Shown: in pieces, positions 43,185-51,544 of the stretch | How the letters are laid out: each line of letters opens with the position of its first letter | Numbering within the stretch: position 1 is the stretch's first letter | Assembly (NCBI GenBank): GCA_965224675.1 | Contig: CBDDAA010000004.1 | Span: 1,116,001 to 1,180,000 of the forward strand | Direction of reading: 5' to 3' | DNA: 64,000 bases | From: UBA7957 sp965224675 | Lineage (GTDB): Bacteria > Pseudomonadota > Gammaproteobacteria > Granulosicoccales > Granulosicoccaceae | The notes under the pieces: model-generated | Seen by the model: the letters and a program-made list of their open reading frames with translations, nothing else | Database searches by the model: none | Told to the model about the DNA's origin: nothing | Made by a program: the position numbers and the translations under genes

Positions 43185-43739
43185 GAGTTCAACTCCTGAT
43201 ATAAACCCGTACGTTTTATCTTGGGTTCAGATTTTGATTGATTTTTTGTAAGTACAAGGGTGGACGCAAAAACAACTTAGGCGCCAACAAAATCGATTTA
43301 TTCATGTTGCGTCAAGTGATTATCCATGAATAGCATCATATTAACCAATTCTTATTTATTAAATCAATAGATACTAATATAAATGAATATGCATTTAACT
43401 TATCAAGATAATTGCCAATTCTGCTCGGGTACTGACTCTACCTTTTAAAATACACCTGTGGAATAACTGCAAGTTGTGTTATATTTTCTAAAAGTTACGC
43501 TGTGTTTAGGTACGTAATGCTTGCTGAATGCCCTGTCGGTCGCGCTTCCAGACTAAAATCACTTGGATACCCGTTAGGGTTATGTTAGTTTCTGCCCCGG
43601 GATAGGACGGCGCTAGTACCTGTACGGTATTATGGCGTATTTGAGTATAAAATCGGTTTTTGTCATATGGACATCTTCGGTTTATCAATGCTTTTATCCA
43701 GAACTTAATTTATCGTTAGAATAAACTTGGGGAACATTC
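43185..43739. other. Long intergenic region upstream of aapJ
   Basis: 555 bp between the cbiX start and aapJ. It is AT-rich, with no coding potential that looks real; a 60-codon leftward frame at 43506-43688 has no family resemblance. GTACCTGTAC near 43615-43625 is a small palindrome and TTGAGTATAAAATC lies near 43640. GGGGA 8 bp before the aapJ ATG is the Shine-Dalgarno. The promoter of the amino-acid transporter should be here. Confidence 0.4.
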
Positions 43740-44759
43740 ATGAAATTAACAAAAACACTCGTGCTGTCGGCAGCTGCCTTGTCAGTCGCGATTGCAGCCA
43801 CCGCGAACGCTGGTGAAACACTGGATTCTGTAAAAAAGAAAGGCTTCATTCAATGCGGTGTAAACACGGGTTTACCGGGATTCTCAAATCCTGATGACAG
43901 TGGTAAATGGACAGGGCTTGACGTTGATTACTGCCGGGCACTTGCAGCTGCTGTATTAGGTGATGCTGAGAAAGTCAAATTTACACCGCTTACCGCTAAA
44001 GTGCGGTTTACTGCATTGCAGTCAGGTGAAATTGATATCCTATCGCGAAACACTACCTGGACAATGAGCCGGGATACTTCATTTGGTGAGTTTATTGGCG
44101 TAAATTATTATGATGGTCAGGGTTTTATGGTGCGTAAATCTCTGGGTGTTAAAAGTTCAATAGAGCTTGATGGAGCTGCGGTTTGTACCAATACAGGTAC
44201 CACAACAGAGCTGAACATTGCGGATTATTTTCGCGCCAATAACATGAACTACACCGTGGTTGCTTTCGAAAAAGGTGATGAGGTTGTCAGCGCTTATGAT
44301 TCAGGGCGTTGTGATGTATTCACGACTGACCGATCAGGTCTCGCCGCTGAACGCACCAAACTGTCCAAGCCAGATGAGCATATGGTTTTACCAGAAATAA
44401 TATCCAAAGAACCGCTTGGACCCATGGTTCGTCACGGTGATTTTCAGTGGGGCGATATTGCACGTTGGACGCGTAACTGCCTGGTTAATGCTGAAGAGTT
44501 CGGTATTACCTCAGCCAATGTTGCTGAAAAAGCCAAAAGTAATGATCCAAACCTGAAACGTATATTGGGCACCGAAGGCAGCCTGGGCGCAGATTTAGGC
44601 TTAGCACCTGATTTTTGTGCCACTGCTATCGCAAAAGTGGGCAATTATGCTGAGATATACAATCGCAATGTAGGCCCGGATACACCCCTTAAATTAGAGC
44701 GGGGTGTTAATGCATTGTGGACCGATGGCGGTATTTTATACGCAGCGCCAATGCGATAA
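43740..44759 (+). CDS. aapJ: General L-amino acid ABC transporter, periplasmic binding protein
   Basis: 339 residues with a clear signal peptide (LVLSAAALSVAIAATANAG). It matches AapJ/BztA: VKKKGFIQCGVNTGLPGFSN, WTGLDVDYCRALAAAVLG, FTALQSGEIDILSRNTTWTM and TTDRSGLAAERTKL. It captures a broad range of L-amino acids in the periplasm and delivers them to AapQM. It is separated from aapQ by 220 bp holding a strong terminator and a palindrome, so it can be made in excess over the membrane parts, as usual for binding proteins. Confidence 0.95.
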   Translation: MKLTKTLVLSAAALSVAIAATANAGETLDSVKKKGFIQCGVNTGLPGFSNPDDSGKWTGLDVDYCRALAAAVLGDAEKVKFTPLTAKVRFTALQSGEIDILSRNTTWTMSRDTSFGEFIGVNYYDGQGFMVRKSLGVKSSIELDGAAVCTNTGTTTELNIADYFRANNMNYTVVAFEKGDEVVSAYDSGRCDVFTTDRSGLAAERTKLSKPDEHMVLPEIISKEPLGPMVRHGDFQWGDIARWTRNCLVNAEEFGITSANVAEKAKSNDPNLKRILGTEGSLGADLGLAPDFCATAIAKVGNYAEIYNRNVGPDTPLKLERGVNALWTDGGILYAAPMR

Positions 44760-44772
44760 AAAAAGCGCAAAC

Positions 44773-44801
44773 AAAAACGCCGATCACTGATCGGCGTTTT
44801 T
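44773..44801 (+). terminator. Rho-independent terminator after aapJ
   Basis: AAAAACGCCGATCA and TGATCGGCGTTTTT are exact complements around a single C, giving a stem with GC core and a T-run at 44797-44801. It begins 14 bp after the aapJ stop. The A-run on the left makes it work in both directions in principle. It probably limits read-through into aapQMP. Confidence 0.88.
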
Positions 44802-44917
44802 CATTCTAGTTCTGATTAATTAGTATTAAAACGACACGCAATATCGAGTTGATTCAGCAGAATTTTAGCGGCTAAACTATTACCAGGGAAAATATAGAAG
44901 GTAATCCTGGATACGTT

Positions 44918-44937
44918 TTAGTGCAAACTTGCACTAA
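44918..44937. promoter_or_regulatory. Palindrome upstream of aapQ, candidate operator
   Basis: TTAGTGCAA and TTGCACTAA form perfect 9-bp arms with a 2-nt spacer, ending 42 bp before the aapQ ATG. TATTAT/TATAAA follows at 44939-44947 and could be a -10 element, in which case the palindrome overlaps the -35 position. It may be an operator controlling a second promoter for aapQMP. The regulator is unknown. Confidence 0.5.
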
Positions 44938-44979
44938 GTATTATAAATACAACACCCGATTTATTAAAGGGGAAGAACT

Positions 44980-46179
44980 ATGGTCACCAGCAGTAGTTCC
45001 ACTAAGAAACCTACTTCGACCATATCGTTTTGGCGTGATCCCGAAAAACGATCAATGGTTTTTCAATTCATTGCGTTTGCAGTTGTCGCCTGGTTAATCT
45101 GGAGCATTGTTGACAACACAGCGACTAACATGAAAACCAGGGGAATCGCATCTGGATTTGGTTTTCTTGATGTTACCGCAGGATTCGGAATAATTCAGAC
45201 ATTGGTCCAGTATTCCGAAGAGTCCAGCTATGGCCGAACCTTCATTGTCGGTTTACTCAATACCATTTTAGTTGCGGCATTGGGTTTGTTTTTTGCCACA
45301 ATCTTAGGTTTTTTAATTGGTATTGCTCGTCTTTCACACAACTGGTTACTGCAGAAAGTTGCAACCGTGTATGTTGAAACTTTTCGCAACATACCCTTAT
45401 TGCTGCAAATCTTATTTTGGTACAACGCTGTCCTAAAGCCATTATCAGGTCCTCGGGAGCTGCATCAAGCAGGGGATAGTGTTTATTTCTCTATCAACAA
45501 TCGTGGCATTTTGTTCGCTGATCCGGTTCCCGAACCAGGGTTTCAGTATGTCTGGATGAGCATCTTGATCGGGATTGTACTGACATTTATCGTGAAGCGC
45601 TGGGCAAAAAGTCGACAAGCAACCACAGGACAGCAGTTTCCGGTGTTTTGGACGGCTGTTGCTTTGATTGTGGCCGTGCCTCTACTGCTTTATTTTATGC
45701 TGGGTTCTCCGATAAATATGGTGCCTGCGGAGATGACCCGTTTCAGCTTGCGCGGTGGTGTCACCATCATTCCAGAGTTAATTGCCCTACTCATTGCATT
45801 GGTGGTTTATACTGCAGCTTTTATTGCCGAAATTGTCCGGGCAGGGATACAAGCAGTCAATCATGGACAGACAGAAGCTGCTCATGCGCTGGGGCTGCGT
45901 TCTGGCCCTACATTACGGTTGGTTGTAATTCCTCAGGCCCTGCGGGTCATCATTCCACCTTTGACGAGTCAGTACCTCAATCTGACGAAAAACTCCAGTC
46001 TTGCAACCGCTATTGCCTATCCTGATCTGGTTTCCGTATTTGCGGGAACCGTGCTCAATCAGACAGGACAAGCTGTTGAGGTTATGGTCATAACACTCGC
46101 CGTCTATCTGACTTTGAGTTTGATAATGTCCACATTTATGAACTGGTATAACAGCCGCATAAGTCTGGTGGAGAGATAA
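44980..46179 (+). CDS. aapQ: General L-amino acid ABC transporter permease AapQ
   Basis: 399 residues, the AapQ/BztB length. It is an inner-membrane permease with a long first periplasmic loop. The N-terminus FWRDPEKRSMVFQFIAF is typical of AapQ. Visible family parts are FIVGLLNTILVAALGL, VETFRNIPLLLQILFWY, and the ATPase-contact EAA loop EAAHALGLRSGPTLRLVVIP. GGGGA lies 9 bp before the ATG. It ends directly at the aapM start (0 bp between), so translation of the two is probably coupled. It pairs with AapM to form the channel. Confidence 0.94.
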   Translation: MVTSSSSTKKPTSTISFWRDPEKRSMVFQFIAFAVVAWLIWSIVDNTATNMKTRGIASGFGFLDVTAGFGIIQTLVQYSEESSYGRTFIVGLLNTILVAALGLFFATILGFLIGIARLSHNWLLQKVATVYVETFRNIPLLLQILFWYNAVLKPLSGPRELHQAGDSVYFSINNRGILFADPVPEPGFQYVWMSILIGIVLTFIVKRWAKSRQATTGQQFPVFWTAVALIVAVPLLLYFMLGSPINMVPAEMTRFSLRGGVTIIPELIALLIALVVYTAAFIAEIVRAGIQAVNHGQTEAAHALGLRSGPTLRLVVIPQALRVIIPPLTSQYLNLTKNSSLATAIAYPDLVSVFAGTVLNQTGQAVEVMVITLAVYLTLSLIMSTFMNWYNSRISLVER

Positions 46180-47316
46180 ATGTCCAAATCAAATGTTTAT
46201 AATGGTTATGTGACTGATGAGGTATTGGAGGAACGTCCTGCACCTAAAAATACAGTGGGTCTGGCTGTCTGGATAAAAAATAATCTCTTTGACGGCGTGT
46301 TTAATACGCTTTTAACGCTGTTGTCTTTATTGGTTATATATCTAATTGTGCCCTCTGCCATTAACTGGGCTATTACCGGGGCAACCTGGTCGGGCGGTGC
46401 AGATGCTTGCAGAGCAGACCCGGACGGGGCATGTTGGCCTTTTATAATACAACGTTGGGAACAGTTTCTATACGGCTTTTACGAACATTCTGAGCGTTGG
46501 CGGGTGAATATAGTTTTATGGGCTTTGTTTATCGGTATTGCGCTACTGGTGTATGAGAGAACACCGAAACGTAACTGGGTAGGCATATTCATGCTGGTTA
46601 TATTCCCTGTTCTGGCTTTTATACTTTTATACGGCAATAAAACGCTAGGGCTGCCAATAGTGCAAACTGATCAATGGGGTGGCTTTATGCTGACTCTGGT
46701 TATTGCATTATTCGGAATAGTTGCCTCACTCCCATTGGGTATTTTACTGGCATTAGGTCGCCGTTCAGATATGCCGGTGATTCGCAATATATGTGTCATT
46801 TTTATTGAATTCTGGCGCGGCGTACCGTTGATTACAGTATTGTTTATGGCGTCGGTTATGTTTCCCTTATTCTTACCTGATGGTGTCTCGGTAAATCAGT
46901 TACTGCGTGCTATGGTCGGAGTTGCGTTATTCTCTGCGGCCTATATGGCTGAGGTCGTACGTGGTGGATTACAGGCGATTCCAAAAGGGCAATATGAAGG
47001 TGCCAGTTCACTGGGTTTAGGGTACTGGCAGTCGATGCGTTTGATTATTATGCCACAAGCATTAAAGATAGTTATTCCAGGCATAGTGAATACTTTTATA
47101 GGATTGTTTAAAGACACTACTCTGGTTCTGATTATAGGTTTGTTAGACCTTCTTGGAATGATTCAGGCAGCGCTTGCAGATCCACACTGGTCTATCAGAT
47201 CAGTCCCTTCAACAGGCTACGCATTTGTTGCACTGGTATTTTGGGTTTTTTGTTACAGCATGGCGCGATACAGTCGGTATATAGAAGAGAAGCTGGAAAC
47301 CGGCCATAAACGATAG
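46180..47316 (+). CDS. aapM: General L-amino acid ABC transporter permease AapM
   Basis: 378 residues, the AapM/BztC length. Core features are WGGFMLTLVIALFGIVASLPLGILLALGRRSD-like WGGFMLTLVIALFGIVAS, FIEFWRGVPLITVLFM, and the EAA loop YEGASSLGLGYWQSMRLIIMP. It forms the transmembrane pore with AapQ in the inner membrane. It starts immediately after the aapQ stop and is followed by aapP after 10 bp, all in one operon. Confidence 0.94.
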   Translation: MSKSNVYNGYVTDEVLEERPAPKNTVGLAVWIKNNLFDGVFNTLLTLLSLLVIYLIVPSAINWAITGATWSGGADACRADPDGACWPFIIQRWEQFLYGFYEHSERWRVNIVLWALFIGIALLVYERTPKRNWVGIFMLVIFPVLAFILLYGNKTLGLPIVQTDQWGGFMLTLVIALFGIVASLPLGILLALGRRSDMPVIRNICVIFIEFWRGVPLITVLFMASVMFPLFLPDGVSVNQLLRAMVGVALFSAAYMAEVVRGGLQAIPKGQYEGASSLGLGYWQSMRLIIMPQALKIVIPGIVNTFIGLFKDTTLVLIIGLLDLLGMIQAALADPHWSIRSVPSTGYAFVALVFWVFCYSMARYSRYIEEKLETGHKR

Positions 47317-47326
47317 GGTTTATAAA

Positions 47327-48112
47327 ATGACAGAAGAAACCAAAACAGTTGATCAAAACCGCATGTCGGTGAGTGATGAAATTGCTATTCAGATTACTGA
47401 TATGAATAAGTGGTACGGTCAATTTCATGTGCTAAAAAATATCAACCTGACCGTTAACAGAGGCGAAAGAATTGTAGTCTGTGGCCCTTCCGGTTCTGGC
47501 AAATCCACTATGATTCGCTGTATTAACCGACTGGAAGAACATCAGGAAGGCGAGATATTGGTCAACGGTATTGAATTGACCAATGATTTGAAAAATATAG
47601 ATGCGATTCGCCGGGAAGTAGGCATGTGCTTCCAGCACTTTAATTTGTTTCCACACCTGACCGTTCTTGAAAACTGCACTCTGGCACCGTTATGGGTTCG
47701 TAAAACGCCCAAAAAGGAAGCAGAACAAGCTGCAATGAAATATCTGGAGCGGGTTAAGATACCCGAACAGGCAGGTAAATTTCCTGGTCAGCTATCCGGT
47801 GGGCAACAGCAAAGAGTCGCCATTGCACGATCGCTTTGTATGAATCCGCGCATTATGTTGTTTGATGAGCCAACATCCGCCCTTGATCCGGAAATGATCA
47901 AAGAAGTACTCGATGTCATGATTGAACTGGCGGAAGAGGGCATGACGATGATTTGTGTAACTCACGAAATGGGTTTTGCAAAAACCGTAGCCAATCGGGT
48001 TATTTTTATGGATGAAGGTCAGATAATCGAGGAAAACGAACCGGAAGAGTTCTTTAATAATCCCAAGTCTGAGAGGACACAGCTCTTTTTGAGTCAGATA
48101 TTGCAGCATTAA
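47327..48112 (+). CDS. aapP: General L-amino acid ABC transporter ATPase AapP
   Basis: 261 residues. It is the cytoplasmic ATPase of the amino-acid importer: Walker A GPSGSGKST, Q-loop MCFQHFNLFPHLTV, signature LSGGQQQRVAIARSL, Walker B IMLFDEPTSALDPE, and switch His in CVTHEMGF. It is the last gene of the aapQMP unit. A hairpin at 48141-48169 follows, then the repeat-rich island. Confidence 0.96.
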   Translation: MTEETKTVDQNRMSVSDEIAIQITDMNKWYGQFHVLKNINLTVNRGERIVVCGPSGSGKSTMIRCINRLEEHQEGEILVNGIELTNDLKNIDAIRREVGMCFQHFNLFPHLTVLENCTLAPLWVRKTPKKEAEQAAMKYLERVKIPEQAGKFPGQLSGGQQQRVAIARSLCMNPRIMLFDEPTSALDPEMIKEVLDVMIELAEEGMTMICVTHEMGFAKTVANRVIFMDEGQIIEENEPEEFFNNPKSERTQLFLSQILQH

Positions 48113-48140
48113 CTATTTGTAGATGCGCATTGCGCAACGT

Positions 48141-48169
48141 GTGATAGCACTCAATAAAATTGAGATCAC
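48141..48169 (+). terminator. Hairpin after aapP
   Basis: GTGAT and CTCAAT on the left (48141-48145, 48150-48155) pair with ATTGAG and ATCAC on the right (48159-48169), with a 4-nt bulge and a 3-nt loop. It begins 28 bp after the aapP stop. There is no T-run, so termination strength is uncertain. Confidence 0.45.
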
Positions 48170-48180
48170 TGGTTGGTAGT

Positions 48181-48419
48181 TGCCAAAGGCAAGCGTTTTT
48201 TTCAGGACTGAGTACAGAAACTTCAGTTGCTATCAGTTGTTATGGACAGGCGCTTTTTTCAGGACTGAATCCCGTTTTTTGGCAGGGTGGTTCGCCTTGC
48301 CAAGGATAGGCGTTTTTTTCAGAACTGAATCCAGATACTTAATTTCAAAGCTTCAATCATAAAGAGTTGAATAGTCGACGTTTTATGTATCTTTGTTGAG
48401 TGCCTGACCCCGATTCCCT
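48181..48419. repeat. Dispersed repeat, copy A, with two extra head segments
   Basis: The full unit is 48299-48419. Its head, GCCAAGGATAGGCGTTTTTT then CAGAACTGAATCC, appears two more times in degenerate form just upstream (from about 48181 and 48243). The unit ends TGCCTGACCCCGATTCCC. The same unit recurs at 50009-50124, 51201-51321 and 51601-51711, only in this island. Its ends are imperfect inverted repeats (see copy C), and the middle has a TTCAA/TTGAA stem. Confidence 0.75.
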
Positions 48420-48473
48420 CTAAATATACTACCAACTTCAAATACGATTTTATCCCGAGAAACAATAAAAGCC

Positions 48474-48896
48474 TCAATGAGTTTCAGGATTATCAGGATG
48501 AATAAGGTTAACATGAGGAAAATAGGTTTTATACTTTGCAGAATCTCTGGTGATTAAATCTAACCTTGATACAGACGTATGCGCCCCAATAAAAAAATCT
48601 GGCAATGGTGAATTTTTTGTTCCATTATTTTTTCTGTATTTTAAAAATACCTTCCCTGCTAAAAAAAGCGCCTCACGTGGCATTTCTAATACTTTAATAT
48701 CAAGTGCAGAAATAACTTTTTCAACTTCCTCTATATTGGTAAAGCCAATTGATATTTCCGTATAAACAATTGAATTAATATATAAGGAGTTAGTTTGGCT
48801 ATACCTGTCAAGTATATTTTCTGACCAATTACCCCAAGTAGGATCATCCGTAAATAAGTCTAGGAGTATGCATGAATCAACAAAAACACCATTCAT
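48474..48896 (-). CDS. PIN-domain toxin, VapC family
   Basis: 140 residues. It has the PIN pattern of acidic residues: Asp7 in VFVDSCILLD, Glu47 in VYTEISIG, an Asp in PLPDFFIGAHT near residue 100, and one in ITRDSAKYKTYFP. VapC toxins are RNases, often cutting initiator tRNA or rRNA, held inactive by VapB. Its ATG overlaps the antitoxin stop (TAATG), the usual antitoxin-first order. All catalytic acids are present, so it looks intact. It lies inside the repeat-rich island. Confidence 0.88.
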   Translation of the reverse strand: MNGVFVDSCILLDLFTDDPTWGNWSENILDRYSQTNSLYINSIVYTEISIGFTNIEEVEKVISALDIKVLEMPREALFLAGKVFLKYRKNNGTKNSPLPDFFIGAHTSVSRLDLITRDSAKYKTYFPHVNLIHPDNPETH

Positions 48897-49117
48897 TATG
48901 ATTTTCTAGTCAGACTCATAATTTCGTCAGTTGACATGTTTGCTGTAGCTATTCCTCGAAGTTTTTTGAATTTACCTTTTATCTCTGGCTCATCAATTTT
49001 AACAATATAGAACCTTCCTTTATCTTCCCTAAAGTCTATTTCAGTTTCGGGAATGATGCCTAAAATTTCTCTTACATTTCTGGGTATGGTGACTTGTCCT
49101 TTTGTAGTTACTCGCAT
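48896..49117 (-). CDS. AbrB/MazE-type antitoxin of the VapBC pair
   Basis: 73 residues from the ATG at 49117; the frame is open ten codons further upstream, but MRVTTKGQVTIPRNVREILG is the canonical swapped-hairpin AbrB N-terminus. It should bind its own promoter as a dimer and neutralise the VapC encoded next, with the C-terminal tail (KGKFKKLRGIATANMSTDEI) as the toxin-binding part. It overlaps vapC by one base. The operon is divergent from the second vapBC pair across about 270 bp. Confidence 0.87.
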   Translation of the reverse strand: MRVTTKGQVTIPRNVREILGIIPETEIDFREDKGRFYIVKIDEPEIKGKFKKLRGIATANMSTDEIMSLTRKS

Positions 49118-49384
49118 AGCACAGTTCCAATAAAAAAGTAATACCATAATAGTATTACTTGCTGATATTTACAAGCTCTTTTCTTCACAGTCAACTGCTG
49201 CCGAAAACTGTAACATCACTCTATTGAATCATTACATTTCTACTGCTTTGTTAGGTTTGATGACATACGGATAAGGAAATATATGTCCTCCACTCTCATT
49301 TCTGCGCCCCCGATTCCCAGTAGATGGAATCACTATTGACACATGCTATTGTGTAAACTAATGCGTTAATAGGAGGTGCTCGAT

Positions 49385-49576
49385 ATGGCAACAAACTTGG
49401 CAATTGATGAAAAATTATTAGAAGAAGCGCTATTAATTAACGGATTCAAAACGAAAAAAGATACAGTTAATTATGCTTTAAAGGAGTTTATTAACCGACG
49501 TAAGCAATTGGGATTTCTGGAATTATTCGGCAAGTTGCATCCAGATACTGACTATGATTATAAAAAGGCCAGATAA
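49385..49576 (+). CDS. VapB-type antitoxin (DUF2191-like)
   Basis: 63 residues from the ATG at 49385, which has AGGAGGT seven bases upstream; a GTG nine bases earlier overlaps that site and is unlikely. The sequence MATNLAIDEKLLEEALLING then FKTKKDTVNYALKEFI is the ribbon-helix-helix VapB pattern, followed by the toxin-binding tail ELFGKLHPDTDYDYKKAR. It sits 2 bp before its vapC. Because that toxin gene is broken, this antitoxin may be an orphan that could still neutralise related toxins. Confidence 0.85.
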   Translation: MATNLAIDEKLLEEALLINGFKTKKDTVNYALKEFINRRKQLGFLELFGKLHPDTDYDYKKAR

Positions 49577-49578
49577 CG

Positions 49579-49983
49579 TTGAAAGTAGTTGTGGATACAC
49601 CAATTTGGTCATATGCCCTGAGGTCAAAAAGAGAAGAGTACGAAACGTATGTCCAGGAATTTGAAATTCGTATTTCTGATCAAAGAGTGATTATGCTTGG
49701 GCCAATCAGACAAGAAGTATTATCAGGTTATAGCGACAAGTCAAAGTTTGAAGAATTAAATGAAAAATTAAAATATTTTGAAAATACACAGATTATTGAT
49801 GAGGATTATGTACGTGCGGCAATTTTTTCAAATACATGCCGATCAAAAGGTGTTCAAGGTTTGCATACTGATTTTCTGATCTGTACAGTGGCATTTCGAT
49901 TAAAATAAAATATTTTTACGATAGATAAAGATTTTTTTCATTATGGGAAACACATACCCATTCAGTTATTCAATTTTTCTTGA
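49579..49983 (+). pseudogene. VapC-type PIN toxin gene interrupted by one in-frame stop
   Basis: It starts with TTG (KVVVDTPIWSYALR). The PIN acids Asp6, Glu45 in IRQEVLSG and Asp near 98 in LHTDFLICTVA are present. Codon 110 (49906-49908) is TAA. The same frame continues without change through NIFTIDKDFFHYGKHIPIQL to a TGA at 49981-49983. That continuation is the normal VapC C-terminus (IFTxDKDFxHYxKHxPIxL), including the last catalytic Asp. So a single nonsense substitution, or a sequencing error, truncates a 134-residue toxin to 109 residues. The product is probably inactive. The last codons overlap repeat copy B. Confidence 0.82.
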
Positions 49984-50124
49984 ACAGGTGGTTTGAATAT
50001 TGGCAGCTGCCAAGGATAAGTGTTTTTTTCTGAACTGAATCCAGATATGAATTTGAAGTTTTCAATCTAAGGAATTGAATAATTGATGTTTTGTGCCTTG
50101 TTGAGTGTCTGTCTCTCATCCCCG
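49950..50124. repeat. Dispersed repeat, copy B, joined to a vapC 3' end
   Basis: The unit 50009-50124 matches copy A. In addition, the 59 bp before it (the vapC 3' end and the following GAACAGGTGGTTTGAATATT) match the stretch before copy D, so B and D share about 170 bp. The right end is more degenerate (GTGTCTGTCTCTCATCCCC). Confidence 0.75.
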
Positions 50125-50263
50125 TGTATCATTGTCGAATGCCTATCCCCAACTGCGCACTTGAGATAATTCACGTTATATTCACGTAACATCTACGCAG
50201 TGCATGCATGCTCCAATATAAATTTCGAATCTTGATTTAAAACTTATATTGGCGGTGACTGCA

Positions 50264-51178
50264 ATGAGACTATTTTTAGCGTTGCTTTTATTTTTGATTA
50301 GCTCGGATGTGTTGTCTCAGTCTGCTGTAGATGAATCTATATTTAAACCTTATAAGAATAATTATCTTTTGCGTTCAAATAACCAAGGTTCAAAGGGGGG
50401 CTGCGATGCTAAAGTTCAAATTAGTTTTGTGCAAAATTGGTACGAAGATTCACCAACTTGGGCGGAATCTTTCACTCATAAAATCGCTTTTAATTTCAGT
50501 TATACACAAACTTTTTTTGATGATCTTTGCGAAGACTCTAAACCTGTGACAGCAATTAATTACAAACCTGGACTTATACTAGCATTAGGGGAAGATAAAA
50601 ATAAGGAGGGAGTGGTATATAGACCATTTAAAATCGGGTGGGAGCATCAGTCAAATGGTGAGTTTCAGGGGGTAGAAAACCGTGGTTGGGACAGATTTTT
50701 TTTGGAAGTTAAACTCGGATATAACCCTAAAGAACGGAAAAAATATTTAGGTATTCCCTTTGAGAATTCTAATCAAGAAGCTAGAAAACCTTCCGTCAGA
50801 TTTCAAAAGTCAGACGCATTGAATGCGAGATTTAGATTATGGTCTGAGCCGTTCAGTGGAATCGCAAATGAAAATGTGGATATTGACGAATTCTATGGTC
50901 GAGCAGAAGTAGAACTGTCTTTTACAACTAAATCTACTCAATTCTCAATTTTTCGGGATGCCGGTTGGAATAATAAATTTCAAAGAGGCCGGTATATAAT
51001 AGAATTCTCGACAAAGTATATTCCGATTTTAGGAAACTTTAAATTTACCAAGAAATTCTTTGATCGAAGAGGGGAAAATGGTTCGTGGATGGTACAGCAC
51101 TACGAGGGCTTCGGGGAAGACATAAGGGATTACAACCAAGAAGTAAGTGGTACACGCATTGGTTTTCGATTTTACTAA
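50264..51178 (+). CDS. Outer-membrane phospholipase A (OMPLA/PldA-like)
   Basis: 304 residues from the ATG at 50264; a TTG 15 bases earlier is less likely. A signal peptide (LFLALLLFLISSDVLSQ) precedes a 12-strand barrel-type sequence. The catalytic motif is GWEHQSNGEFQG (His and Ser as in E. coli His142, Ser144). The third residue, Asn156 in E. coli within RSWNR, is Asp here (RGWDR). The family degrades outer-membrane phospholipids when the membrane is disturbed. It lies between repeat copies B and C, suggesting it is part of the mobile island rather than the core genome. Confidence 0.85.
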   Translation: MRLFLALLLFLISSDVLSQSAVDESIFKPYKNNYLLRSNNQGSKGGCDAKVQISFVQNWYEDSPTWAESFTHKIAFNFSYTQTFFDDLCEDSKPVTAINYKPGLILALGEDKNKEGVVYRPFKIGWEHQSNGEFQGVENRGWDRFFLEVKLGYNPKERKKYLGIPFENSNQEARKPSVRFQKSDALNARFRLWSEPFSGIANENVDIDEFYGRAEVELSFTTKSTQFSIFRDAGWNNKFQRGRYIIEFSTKYIPILGNFKFTKKFFDRRGENGSWMVQHYEGFGEDIRDYNQEVSGTRIGFRFY

Positions 51179-51200
51179 TAGTTCGGAAGATAAGGCAGTA

Positions 51201-51321
51201 GCCAAGGACAGGCATTATTTTCAGGACTAAATCCAGATACTTAATTTTAAAGCTTCAATCATAAAAGGTTGAAGAATTAACATTTTATTTATCTTTGTTA
51301 AGTGCCTGTCCCCGATTCCCC
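51201..51321. repeat. Dispersed repeat, copy C, with perfect inverted ends
   Basis: This copy shows the terminal symmetry best: GGACAGGCA (51206-51214) and TGCCTGTCC (51303-51311) are exact inverses 106 bp apart. In between are CAGGACTAAATCCAGATACT and the TTCAATC...GTTGAA stem. It lies 22 bp after the phospholipase gene. A non-autonomous mobile element or REP-like sequence is likely. Confidence 0.75.
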
Positions 51322-51362
51322 TTGAAAAATGTATGCCCTTTTGTTTTTAGAACTCATTACCA

Positions 51363-51520
51363 CTAGGCTACAAGCGGCCTTACTTCTTTATCCAATCGCT
51401 TATCCAGCTCTTCTTCTGCCTGAAGAAGGTCATATCGGGACTGTAGATTCAGCCAAAACTGTGCTTCCATTCCAAAATAGCGTCCCAGCCGCAAAGCGGT
51501 ATCGGCAGTAATAAGAAATC
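51363..51520 (-). pseudogene. higA antitoxin remnant (C-terminal ~52 codons)
   Basis: Reading leftward, ITADTALRLGRYFGMEAQFW then LNLQSRYDLLQAEEELDKRL ends in RPLVA and a TAG at 51363-51365. This is the well-conserved C-terminal half of HigA/VapI XRE-family antitoxins. The N-terminal helix-turn-helix and the higB toxin are missing; the break falls at about 51520, where a GTCAAGGACAGGCG repeat head begins. It is a dead fragment left by rearrangement at the repeat. Confidence 0.75.
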
Positions 51521-51544
51521 GTCAAGGACAGGCGTTTATTGAGA

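Noticed and set aside
43506..43688. 60-codon leftward frame upstream of aapJ
   Set aside because: No family resemblance and it lies where the aapJ promoter is expected.
48181..48419. CRISPR array
   Set aside because: The three heads are degenerate and irregularly spaced, with no unique spacers of constant length and no cas genes.
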